Assembly (NCBI GenBank): GCA_001464255.1
Contig: LNFD01000333.1
Span: 1 to 17,484, forward strand
From: Actinomycetales bacterium Ga0077552
GTDB lineage: Bacteria > Actinomycetota > Actinomycetes > Actinomycetales > Microbacteriaceae
Direction: 5' to 3'
Length of the DNA: 17,484 bases
The notes below the pieces were generated by a model. The model did not search any database, had not been told where the DNA came from, and worked only from the letters and a program-made list of their open reading frames with translations. Positions 1 to 8,851 of the stretch are shown piece after piece. The position numbers and the translations under genes are program-made. Numbering within the stretch: the stretch's first letter is position 1; every line of letters begins with the position of its first letter.

Positions 1-694
1 AGTATCCGAAGTAGTTCAGCCGGGCATCCCCCACGATCGCCCGCATCATGTCGAGATCGCGCACCGTGCTGTTCGTGTCGACGAACTCGAGCAGGGGGCC
101 CGTGTTCTCGGCGCACGCCTCGGCGAAGGCGACCGAGCTCTCGACGACCTCGGCCTCCCACTCGGGCGTGCCGAACGGCGCCTCGGGGATGCCGAAGATG
201 AAGGCGTCGAGGTCGGCCGGGTCGGTGTAGCACGTGACGGCGCTCGAGCGCCCGACCCCGCGAGGGTCCCAGCCGACGATGTCGAACTCGCGCTGCAGAT
301 CGGCGCTCACGGCGAAGTCGACGCTGTCGCGCACGAAGTCGAAGCCCGAAGCGCCGGGGCCGCCCGGGTTGATGAAGAGCGAGCCCTGCGCCTGACCGGT
401 GGCAGGGTGGCGAACGAGCGCGAGCTCGATGTCGTCGCCCTCGCCCGGGTTCTCCCAGTCGAGCGGGGCGATCGCCGTCGCGCACTGGGCGCCGCCGCCG
501 CAGCCCGTCCACGTGAGCACCTGGGTGTAGTACGGCCGCAACTCCTCGGCGACCTCCTCGCCGGTCGGCGTCGAGACGTCGCCGCCGCTCACGAGGCCCT
601 GCAACCAGCCCGGCACGCAGCCGCTCAGCAGCAGCACGGGGACGAGGACGATCGAGGCGAGGGCGGCGGCTCGGGGCGCAGTGCGGCGGGTCAC
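1..694 (-). CDS. Alpha/beta hydrolase lipoprotein (tripeptidyl-aminopeptidase-like), 3' end cut by window edge
   Basis: Translated from the minus strand, 231 codons are visible. The protein starts with a lipoprotein signal: a short Arg-rich n-region, a hydrophobic core and a lipobox LLSGC with Cys26, so it should be a membrane-anchored exported protein. The mature part carries YYTQVLTW, LDWENP, the oxyanion-hole motif NPGGPGASG and GWDPRGVGRS. These are typical of the alpha/beta hydrolases related to Streptomyces tripeptidyl aminopeptidase (SlpD/E, TAP families). The sequence stops at ...NYFGY, just where the nucleophile motif (GYSYG in the family) would follow, so the catalytic Ser and the C-terminal TAP-like domain lie outside the window. 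The GTG start overlaps the holB stop by 4 nt (GTGA), implying translational coupling. The substrate is unknown; peptidase activity is a family-based inference. Confidence 0.85.
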   Translation of the reverse strand, partial: MTRRTAPRAAALASIVLVPVLLLSGCVPGWLQGLVSGGDVSTPTGEEVAEELRPYYTQVLTWTGCGGGAQCATAIAPLDWENPGEGDDIELALVRHPATGQAQGSLFINPGGPGASGFDFVRDSVDFAVSADLQREFDIVGWDPRGVGRSSAVTCYTDPADLDAFIFGIPEAPFGTPEWEAEVVESSVAFAEACAENTGPLLEFVDTNSTVRDLDMMRAIVGDARLNYFGY

Positions 695-1854
695 GAGGGG
701 GAGCCTAGCGCCGGCACCCTTCCGCTCGCCGTGATGAGCATGGCCTCGAGCGCGAGCGCGGGCGGCGTGTTGCCCTCGATGCGGCGCCGGGCGAGCGCGA
801 CGGCGTCGAGGGCCGCGAGCGACTGCTCGGGATGCCCGGCGCGCGCCGCGGATTCCAGCTCGCCGCGGATCGCCTCGTTGACGAGCTCGACGCCCGCGCC
901 GAGCTGCAGCAGCAGCACGTCGCGGTAGAGCGACATGAGGTCGACGAGCACGCGGTCCAGCCCATCGCGCACCGAGCGGGTCGCGCGGCGCTTCTGGTCC
1001 TCCTCGAGGGCCTTGAGGCTCGCCCGCAGGCCCATCGGCACGCTCGCGCCCGGCTCGATACCGAGCGAGCGCAGCGCCGCGGCGCGCTCCTCCTCCTCGC
1101 GCTCGGCCGTGAAGGCCTTCGCGTCGTCGGTCGCGATCGCGACGAGCCGCTCGGCGGCGAGCACCGCGCCGCTGACGCTCTGCACCCCGAGCGCGAGCTC
1201 GAGCGTGCGCGAGCGGCGCTCGCGCGCCTCGGCGTCGGTCGCGAGGCGCAGGGCCATGCCGATGTGCGTCTGCGACTCGCGCGCGGCGCGCTCGGCGAGC
1301 ACGGGCTCGACGCCGTCGCGGCGCACGAGCAGCGCGGCGACCTCGGCGACGCTCGGCACGCGCAACCGCACCGTGCGCACGCGCGAGCGGATGGTCGGGA
1401 TGAGGTCGGCGGCGCTCGGCGCGCAGAGGATCCACACGGTGCGCGGCGGTGGCTCCTCGAGCGCCTTGAGCAGCACGTTCGAGGTGCGCTCGGTCATGCG
1501 GTCGGCGTCTTCGATGACGATCACGCGATACGGGGCGACGCTCGGCGAGAACTGGCTCTGCGCGACGAGCTGCCGCACCTCCTCGATCGCGATGATGACG
1601 CGATCGGTCGCGAGCACGGCGAGGTCGGGATGCGTGCGGGCCGCGACCTGCGCCGCCGTGCGCTGCGCCTCGGCCTCGCTCGGGGCCGATCCCTGCAGCA
1701 GCGCGGTGGCGAAGGCGAACGCGAGGTTCGAGCGACCCGAGCCGGGCGGGCCCGTGATGAGCCAGGAGTGGGTCATCGCCTCGGGGTCGGCAGCGGCATC
1801 CTGCAACGCCGCGATCGCGGCCTCCTGGCCGGTGAGGTCGTCCCAGGCGGTCAT
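691..1854 (-). CDS. holB: DNA polymerase III subunit delta' (clamp loader)
   Basis: 387 aa, ATG start. This clamp-loader subunit works with DnaX and delta to load the beta sliding clamp. The AAA+ ATPase-like domain covers about residues 1-200: LTGQEAAIAAL near the N terminus, a P-loop-like GPPGSGRS at 35-42 with Arg41 in place of the Walker Lys, VIVIEDADRM at 111-120, NVLLKALEEPP, and the SRVR motif (157-160) that holds the arginine finger in delta' proteins. The zinc-binding Cys4 cluster seen in many delta'/DnaX proteins is absent; the only nearby Cys is in WILCAPS. The rest is the helical C-terminal collar region. It lies 9 nt downstream of tmk, and its TGA overlaps the GTG of the hydrolase. 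The tmk-holB pairing is standard in bacteria and supports the call. Confidence 0.93.
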   Translation of the reverse strand: MTAWDDLTGQEAAIAALQDAAADPEAMTHSWLITGPPGSGRSNLAFAFATALLQGSAPSEAEAQRTAAQVAARTHPDLAVLATDRVIIAIEEVRQLVAQSQFSPSVAPYRVIVIEDADRMTERTSNVLLKALEEPPPRTVWILCAPSAADLIPTIRSRVRTVRLRVPSVAEVAALLVRRDGVEPVLAERAARESQTHIGMALRLATDAEARERRSRTLELALGVQSVSGAVLAAERLVAIATDDAKAFTAEREEEERAAALRSLGIEPGASVPMGLRASLKALEEDQKRRATRSVRDGLDRVLVDLMSLYRDVLLLQLGAGVELVNEAIRGELESAARAGHPEQSLAALDAVALARRRIEGNTPPALALEAMLITASGRVPALGSPS

Positions 1855-1863
1855 GCGGCCACC

Positions 1864-2480
1864 CTAGTCGAGCAGGGCCGACACCCGATCGCGGATGCTC
1901 GCCTGCAGCTCGTCGACCGGCCGGGTCGCGTCGAGCACGAGGAACCGCTGCGGCTCGGCCGCGGCGAGCACGAGGTACGCCGAGCGCACGCGCTCGTGGA
2001 AGTCGGCCTCCTCCGCCTCGAGGCGGTCGTACCGGGTGCGGCTCGCGTCGAGGCGCTCGCGACCGACGGCCGGGTCGAGGTCGAGCAGCACGGTCAGGTG
2101 CGGCAGCAGCCCCTCGGTGGCCCACAGCGAGAGGTCGCGCACCTCGTCGGGATCGAGCACGCGACCGGCGCCCTGGTAGGCGACCGAGGAGTCGAGGTAG
2201 CGGTCTTGGATGACGACGTCGCCGCGCTCGAGCGCGGGGCGAACCACGGTCGCGATGTGGTGGGCGCGATCGGCGGCGTAGAGCAGCGCCTCCGCGCGCG
2301 GCGCGATGTGGCCGCGGCGGTGCAGCACGATCTCGCGCAGCTCGAGGCCGAGGTCGGTGCCGCCGGGCTCGCGCGCCTGCACGACCGCACGGCCACGCGA
2401 CTGCAGCCACTCGGTGAGGGCGCCCATCTGGGTGCTCTTGCCCGAGCCGTCACCGCCCTCGAGGGTGATGAACAGCCCGG

Positions 2481-2484
<4 letters not shown>
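1864..2484 (-). CDS. tmk: Thymidylate kinase (dTMP kinase)
   Basis: 206 aa, close to the usual family length. It phosphorylates dTMP to dTDP with ATP in the dTTP pathway. The P-loop LEGGDGSGKST is at 8-18, REPGGT at 38-43, the DRY motif (D94 R95 Y96, VIQDRYLDSS) follows, and an Arg-containing LID segment lies near RYDRLEAEEADFHERV. The start is GTG at 2484, overlapping the topA TGA in a GTGA junction, so translation is probably coupled to topA. holB follows after 9 nt. The product supplies dTTP precursors, the same nucleotide pool that the thymidine kinase at 15323-16009 feeds by salvage. Confidence 0.96.
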
Positions 2485-5339
<2,855 letters not shown>

Positions 5340-5343
5340 GGTG

Positions 5344-5349
5344 CTCCTC
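5344..5349 (-). promoter_or_regulatory. Ribosome binding site of topA
   Basis: GAGGAG on the minus strand, four bases before the GTG at 5339. It fixes the topA start at this GTG, where the conserved KKLVIVESPAKAKTIG N terminus begins. An ATG-TAG start/stop pair (5349-5354) ends directly at this site and codes for nothing useful. Confidence 0.75.
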
Positions 5350-5403
5350 TACATATGTACGTCTCTGCGGCGGGGGGATCGCATCCGCACCCCGGCCGGT
5401 GCC

Positions 5404-5431
5404 GCGGCACGGAGGCGGAGCCGTGTGCCGC
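5404..5431 (-). terminator. GC-rich hairpin between the Tad locus and topA (possible terminator)
   Basis: GCGGCA/TGCCGC (6 bp), then a TG bulge, then CGG/CCG, enclosing a purine-rich loop. It lies 36 nt after the last Tad gene's stop and in the putative topA leader, with no U-tract. It could end Tad transcription or simply be leader structure. The 127-nt gap holds no gene. A weak extended -10 (TGTG-TATGGT, 5442-5447 for the hexamer) lies upstream of it for topA, without a convincing -35. Confidence 0.3.
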
Positions 5432-5466
5432 AATCAGCCACACCATACACAGGAAACGCTTGAGCG

Positions 5467-5838
5467 CTACCACGCGGCATCCGCGGCACCGGCGCGCGCC
5501 GACCGCTCGACGGTGAGGCCCAGGATGCTCGTCTCGACCCGCACGAGCACCGTCAGCCCCTCGCTCGAGCAGTCGGCGAGCGCCACGGCGTGGGCCTCGG
5601 CGACGCGCCGCGCGACTTCGCACGGCTCGCCCCCGACCCACCCCAGCAGGGCGTCGCCCGCGGCGAGCGCCGCCGCATCGGCCGCCGCGCTGAGCTGCTG
5701 GCCGCGAACGAGCGCGTGGGCGCCGCCGAGCACGGTGAGTCCCGTCAGGGCGACGACGGCGACGAGCCCGACGACGAGCACCGAGCCCGCGCCGCGGTCG
5801 GACGGCCGCGGCGGCCGACGCGCGCGCCGGGGGCTCAC
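5467..5838 (-). CDS. TadE-like secreted/membrane protein, Rv3654c family
   Basis: 123 aa from the GTG at 5838, which overlaps the TadE stop in a GTGA junction. The reading frame stays open further upstream, but that part is a shadow of the TadE gene. Features: an Arg-rich N terminus, DRGAGSVLVVGLVAVVALTG (one transmembrane segment at about 16-42), then ALVRGQQLSAAADAAALAAGDAL. This is the pattern of the 'helicase/secretion neighborhood TadE-like' family (Rv3654c in M. tuberculosis). A Cys pair (EPCEVA and LADCSSEG) may form a disulfide outside the membrane. In Tad systems such proteins are thought to be minor pseudopilins or assembly factors. It is the last gene of the Tad run and appears intact. 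The molecular role is not established. Confidence 0.8.
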   Translation of the reverse strand: MSPRRARRPPRPSDRGAGSVLVVGLVAVVALTGLTVLGGAHALVRGQQLSAAADAAALAAGDALLGWVGGEPCEVARRVAEAHAVALADCSSEGLTVLVRVETSILGLTVERSARAGAADAAW

Positions 5839-6151
5839 CGCCCGCTCGCGAGCGCGCACGACGAGCCCTCGACCCGCAGCGGCACGAGCATCAGGCGATG
5901 CTCGACCGCCACGGTCGCGCACACGAGATCGTCGGGTCGACTCACCGACAGGGTGCCTCCGGGCACGGAGCGGTCGACGAGCTGCCCGGCCGCTGCCTCG
6001 GGTTCGCCGCGGCCGAGCAGCCGGGCGGCGTCGGCCGCGGCATCCTGCGCCCGCAACTGCGCGCCGGCGAGGCCGAGGCCGCCCAGGCATGCACGGCGAC
6101 CTCGGCGGTCGTCGAGCCGCGGTCGCCGCGCCCGCGCGCGGGTGAGCTCAC
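5835..6151 (-). pseudogene. TadE-like pilus protein, frame-disrupted with transmembrane helix missing
   Basis: The gene starts at the GTG at 6151, in a GTGA overlap with DUF4244, and ends at TGA 5835-5837. It spans 317 nt, not a multiple of three. The N-terminal part reads DRGSTTAEVAV, the canonical TadE start. The C-terminal part, in the -1 frame, reads CLGGLGLAGAQLRAQDAAAD and then AARLLGRGEP...ALASGR, also canonical. In TadE proteins about ten hydrophobic residues (an LPAVVLVLA-like stretch) lie between these two parts. Here only two bases (CA, around 6090) remain between the Val codon and the CLGG codons. The simplest reading is a deletion of about 30 nt that removes most of the membrane helix and shifts the frame. 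A sequencing or assembly error cannot be excluded. As written, no functional TadE can be made. Confidence 0.72.
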
Positions 6152-6384
6152 CCGCCGACCGTGAGCGCCGTGCGCACGAGGTCGGTCAGGATGCCGCGCA
6201 CCTCGTCGCTCTGCATGATCACGACGAGCAGGCTCGCGAAGCCCACAGCGGCCATCGTGGCGATCGCGTACTCGGCCGTGGCCGCGCCGCGGTCGTCGCC
6301 GCCCCGCAGGCGGAGCCGCCGGATCGCGGCGCGAAGGGAGGGAGTTGCGGGGGGAGGGGGGCTGGAGGGCGTGAGGTGGGTCAT
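6148..6384 (-). CDS. DUF4244 small Flp-pilin-like membrane protein
   Basis: 78 aa from the ATG at 6384. The sequence has a Pro/Arg-rich leader, DDRGAATAEYAIATMAAVGF ending in a hydrophobic helix (about 34-56, ...ASLLVVIMQ), and a short tail DEVRGILTDLVRTALTVGG. The TAEYA motif before a helix is that of DUF4244 (Rv3656c in M. tuberculosis) and resembles the GxxxxEY prepilin signal of Flp pilins, so this is probably the structural subunit of the small Tad-like system. The frame is open upstream to 6495, but the conserved part needs only this ATG; GGACGA 5 nt upstream may serve as ribosome site. A 114-nt gap precedes it, much longer than elsewhere in the operon, and its TGA overlaps the TadE GTG. 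Confidence 0.82.
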   Translation of the reverse strand: MTHLTPSSPPPPATPSLRAAIRRLRLRGGDDRGAATAEYAIATMAAVGFASLLVVIMQSDEVRGILTDLVRTALTVGG

Positions 6385-6406
6385 CGGTGTCGTCCAATCG
6401 TGAAGA

Positions 6407-6418
6407 GCCCCGAGGGGC
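6407..6418 (-). repeat. Short perfect inverted repeat upstream of the DUF4244 gene
   Basis: GCCCC-TC-GGGGC on the minus strand, in the 114-nt gap between the F protein stop (6499) and the DUF4244 start. No other gene is visible in this gap. It could be an RNA stem that protects or separates the pilin message, but the loop is too short for a relaxed hairpin and the role is unknown. Confidence 0.3.
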
Positions 6419-6498
6419 GGTCGGTCGGCACGAACGGCTCGAGTGTCGCCCACGGTCGCTCGCACCGGGTACGACGGCCCCTCGCGCGAGACCACCGC

Positions 6499-7409
6499 TC
6501 ACCAGGCGCCCGCTGTGGAGGAGAGCAGCCCCAGCAGCATCGGCACGACGCCGAGCAGCAGGAACCCCGGAAGGATGCACGCCCCCAGCGGCAGCATGAG
6601 CCGCACAGCGAGCCGCTCGGCCGACTCGCGCGCCGCTGCCCGCGCGGCCGCGCGCGCCTCGGCGGCATCGGCACGCGCGAGCTCGCCGAGCGGCGCCCCC
6701 GTCGCGCGCGACAGGCCCACGAGAGCGGCGAGCGCTTCGGCATCGCCTCCGCCGGGCTCGATCAGCCCGGCACGCAGCAGCTCGCGTTCGACGAGCGCCG
6801 CGGCCGTCTCGGGCGGTCCGCCGCCTCCTGCCGCGACCGAGAGCAGGTCGAGCGCGAGGCCCACGGTGGGCGGGGGCGGCTCGGCGGCGCGCAGCAGCCG
6901 CCGCATCCATCGCCGGGCGAGCCCGACGAGAAGGAGCCCGCCGGTGACGGCTCCCGCGCCGATCGGGGTCGCGACCGTCGCGACGAGGTCGACGCCCATG
7001 AGCAGGCCGAGCAGCACGGCGATGGCCGGCAGCCCCATGACGATGCGCGCGGTGGCTTTCGGGCCGGCGAGCGCGATGCGGATGTCGCGGCGGGCGGGGC
7101 GAACCCCCGCAGGGCCGGCGCGAGCGGGGTGCCGCTCGCGGTCGCGACCCGCCACGCAACGGCGAGCGACCGCCATGCCGTCCCCGCGCCCGCGGCCGAC
7201 TCGATGGCCACCGCGATGTCGTCGCCACGCTGCACCGCCTCGGCGACGCGGATCATCACCGGATCGCTCGAGGACGCCGCGACGTGCGCCCACGCCGCGC
7301 GCGGCGCGAGACCCGCAGTGACGAGCACCGCGAGTCGATGCAGATGGCCCGCGAGCGCCGCGTCACCCGTGAGCGTGCCCGTCACCGTCGCGAGCGGCGC
7401 ACCGCTCAC
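6499..7409 (-). pseudogene. Type II secretion F family protein (TadB/TadC-like), frame-disrupted
   Basis: The gene begins at the GTG at 7409 (GTGA overlap with tadA) and ends at 6499. It spans 911 nt, not a multiple of three. The first part (7409 to about 7096) reads the first F-domain helices: LAGHLHRLAVLVTAGLAPRA, AWRSLAVAWRVATASGTPLA, PALRGFA. From about 7096 the -1 frame reads ARRDIRIALAGPKATARIVM followed by membrane segments GLPAIAVLLGLLMGV and GAVTGGLLLVGLARRW, a second helical domain (VGLALDLLSVAAGGGGPPET) and the C-terminal helix CILPGFLLLGVVPMLLGLLS. Only 14 nt separate ALR from RRDIR, where relatives have about 10-16 codons, so a deletion of roughly 20-35 nt is likely. Intact, it would be the inner-membrane platform of the Tad machine, joining TadB-like and TadC-like halves (separate genes Rv3658c/Rv3657c in M. 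tuberculosis). An assembly error remains possible. Confidence 0.75.
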
Positions 7410-8470
7410 CGTTGCGCCCCCTCGCACGGCACGACGCGCAGGCGCTCACGATCGTCGAGCGCGAACCGCCCGAGTGCCGCGCGCCGGCTGCCGGCCGCCG
7501 TTCGCTCGAGGTGCACGACGAGGTCGATGCCGCTCATCGCCTGGCGTGCGAGCGCCTCGGGCCCGAGGCCCGCGATCATGCCGACCGCTTCGAGCCGCGC
7601 GGCGACATCGCCGAGCGAGTTCGCGTGCAGCGTGCCCGCCCCTCCCCGGTGCCCCGTATTGAGCGCGGCGAGGAACTCGCGGATCTCGGCACCGCGGCAC
7701 TCCCCCACGACGAGCCGATCGGGCCGCATGCGCAGTGCCTCGCGCACGAGCCGCGCGAGGTCGACCCCACCGGCGCCCTCCATGTTCGGCTGGCGGCACT
7801 CGAGGGCGACGAGGTGCGGGTGCGCGATCGGCGCCTCCGCGACGTCCTCGATGACGACGATGCGATCGGAGGCGAGGGCGTCGCTGAGCCACGCGGCCAT
7901 GAGCGTCGTCTTGCCGCTGCCCGTCGCCCCCGTGAACAGCACGGTGCGGCGCTCGATGAGCGCCGCCCGCAGGGCCGCGAGCGCGAGCGGGTCGAGGCCC
8001 CAGCCCTCGAGCGTCACCCGCCGCACGCGCGGCAGCCGCACCGAGATCGCCGTGCCGCCCCAGGCAATCGGCGGCAGGGCGACATGCACGCGCATACCGT
8101 CGCCCAGGCGCACATCGGCGCACGGTGTGGCCTCGTCGACGTGCCGCCCGCCCGCGGCGATGAGGCCGACGGCGAGGGCACGCGCAGCATCGGGCTCGAG
8201 CCGTAGCCCGGGCACGCGCTCGGCCCCCGCGCCACGGTCGCGCCACACGCCGCCGTCGGCGGTGACGAAGACGTCGGTCGCCTCCGCATCGGCCACGACC
8301 GCGGCGAGCGGGCCGAGCGCCGCGCGCGCCGGGGCCGGGATGCGGCGCTCGGGCACGGCGGCACGGGCCGCCGTCGGCTGCGGTCGCGGCGCGCCCGGCC
8401 CGCTCGCGCGGGGGTCTCGGGGGACGAAGGGCTGCACCGCTCGAGGATGCCGCGGTGGCGCGGGCGGCAC
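7406..8470 (-). CDS. tadA: TadA-family secretion ATPase (type II/IV secretion, Tad pilus)
   Basis: 354 aa and apparently intact. It is a hexameric cytoplasmic ATPase that would drive pilin assembly by the membrane F protein. Walker A is GATGSGKT at 181-188 (Lys187), the Asp box is IVVIEDV at 204-210, Walker B is DRLVVGEC at 251-258 (Glu257), and the His box is TGHRGGAGTLHAN at 272-284. The N-terminal domain has DVFVTADGGVW and DGMRVHVALPP. It belongs to the actinobacterial 'helicase/secretion neighborhood ATPase' group (Rv3659c). The start is uncertain: the GTG at 8470 gives the longest form, and a GTG at 8437 would start the protein at VQPFVPRD; neither has a clear ribosome site. The next two partners downstream are broken or separated, so this may be an ATPase without a machine. 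Confidence 0.9.
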   Translation of the reverse strand: MPPAPPRHPRAVQPFVPRDPRASGPGAPRPQPTAARAAVPERRIPAPARAALGPLAAVVADAEATDVFVTADGGVWRDRGAGAERVPGLRLEPDAARALAVGLIAAGGRHVDEATPCADVRLGDGMRVHVALPPIAWGGTAISVRLPRVRRVTLEGWGLDPLALAALRAALIERRTVLFTGATGSGKTTLMAAWLSDALASDRIVVIEDVAEAPIAHPHLVALECRQPNMEGAGGVDLARLVREALRMRPDRLVVGECRGAEIREFLAALNTGHRGGAGTLHANSLGDVAARLEAVGMIAGLGPEALARQAMSGIDLVVHLERTAAGSRRAALGRFALDDRERLRVVPCEGAQR

Positions 8471-8501
8471 GGCCCAGGGCGGGCATCCGGGGGCAGAGAC
8501 A

Positions 8502-8532
8502 CCGACGGCCCCTCATGAGGAGGGGCCGTCGG
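8502..8532 (-). terminator. 13-bp perfect hairpin between the 6C RNA and tadA
   Basis: CCGACGGCCCCTC at 8502-8514 and GAGGGGCCGTCGG at 8520-8532 pair perfectly across a 5-nt loop. No U-tract follows on either strand, which is common for terminators in high-GC actinobacteria. It lies downstream of the 6C hairpins and 31 nt before the tadA GTG, so it probably ends the small RNA and limits read-through into the Tad operon. Confidence 0.65.
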
Positions 8533-8572
8533 GGTGCTGTGCCACGCGGATTGCAGGCGGCTTAACGTCAGG

Positions 8573-8666
8573 GGCGGCGTCCGCATTGGGGGGAATCGGA
8601 CGCCGCCACAGCAACACGGGATTGGGGGGAATCATTCGCGTTGCCTAAGTCAGGCTTGCTGCTGAC
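8573..8666 (-). ncRNA. 6C small RNA (two hairpins with C6 loops)
   Basis: On the minus strand two successive hairpins each expose six cytosines. Hairpin 1 (8611-8644) has an 8-bp stem GCAACGCG/CGTGTTGC with one G-U pair, and an inner GATT-CCCCCC-AATC stem-loop (C6 at 8624-8629). Hairpin 2 (8573-8607) has an 11-bp perfect stem GGCGGCGTCCG/CGGACGCCGCC, inner ATT/AAT pairing and C6 at 8588-8593. Two C6-loop stem-loops define the 6C RNA family, widespread in actinobacteria; its M. tuberculosis member (B11) also lies beside the Rv3654c-Rv3660c secretion genes. A good promoter (8673-8700) places the 5' end near 8666. The 3' end is uncertain: it may lie just after hairpin 2 or at the 8502-8532 hairpin. 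The family is thought to base-pair through its C-rich loops with G-rich mRNA sites. Any ORF through here is incidental. Confidence 0.88.
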
Positions 8667-8672
8667 CTCTCA

Positions 8673-8700
8673 AGTGTATGCGGGGGAATGGGTACGTCAA
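8673..8700 (-). promoter_or_regulatory. Promoter of the 6C RNA (and possibly the Tad operon)
   Basis: Minus strand: -35 TTGACG (8695-8700), 16-nt spacer, -10 TACACT (8673-8678). Five of six and four of six bases match the vegetative sigma consensus. Predicted transcription start is about 8665-8667, some 20 nt before the first C6 hairpin. It is the best promoter match I noticed in this intergenic region. Read-through could also supply tadA. Confidence 0.65.
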
Positions 8701-8720
8701 GCGAATTCGCCCCCCGTTTT

Positions 8721-8738
8721 GTCCTCCATAGGGAGGAC
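8721..8738. promoter_or_regulatory. Palindrome 1 upstream of acs (candidate operator)
   Basis: GTCCTCC-ATAG-GGAGGAC, a perfect 7-bp inverted repeat with a 4-nt centre, preceded by TTTT. It resembles the second palindrome at 8748-8766 (shared pattern GTCCYCC...GGRGGAC). It lies between the 6C promoter and acs, so it could serve either transcription unit. The cognate regulator is unknown. Confidence 0.5.
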
Positions 8739-8747
8739 TCAGCAAAA

Positions 8748-8766
8748 TGTCCCCCGATGGGGGACA
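8748..8766. promoter_or_regulatory. Palindrome 2 upstream of acs (candidate operator)
   Basis: TGTCCCCC-GAT-GGGGGACA, a perfect 8-bp inverted repeat with a 3-nt centre, preceded by AAAA. Its centre is about 28 bp from that of palindrome 1. A possible acs -10, TAGGAT (8780-8785), follows at a distance that would put this palindrome over the -35 region. That fits a regulator site but does not show activation or repression. Confidence 0.5.
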
Positions 8767-8841
8767 GAATCTCGAGCCCTAGGATGAAGAGGTTCACTGT
8801 TTCGAAGTCGGCAGACCAGGCCAGTCCGCTTCACATCGACC

Positions 8842-8846
8842 AAGGA
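8842..8846 (+). promoter_or_regulatory. Ribosome binding site that decides the acs start
   Basis: AAGGA lies 5 nt before the ATG at 8852. It overlaps the in-frame ATG at 8846, which has no ribosome site of its own, so 8852 is preferred. Confidence 0.6.
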
Positions 8847-8851
8847 TGACG

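Noticed and set aside
6088..7110. Programmed -1 frameshifting to restore TadE and the F protein
   Set aside because: No slippery heptamer in the right phase is present at either junction, and in both genes expected residues are missing, which frameshifting would not restore.
5590..7662. 690-aa plus-strand ORF opposite the Tad locus
   Set aside because: Composition typical of a shadow frame; the minus-strand genes carry recognisable families and overlapping start/stop signals.
8534..8665. Short plus-strand ORF of 43 codons through the repeated ATTGGGGGGAATC
   Set aside because: The repeats are the complement of the 6C RNA loops, and no ribosome site precedes the GTG.
8585..8690. ATTGGGGGGAATC twice plus GGGGGAATG (8682-8690) as tandem operator repeats
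   Set aside because: The first two are the C6 loops of the 6C hairpins; the third is partial and falls in the promoter spacer.
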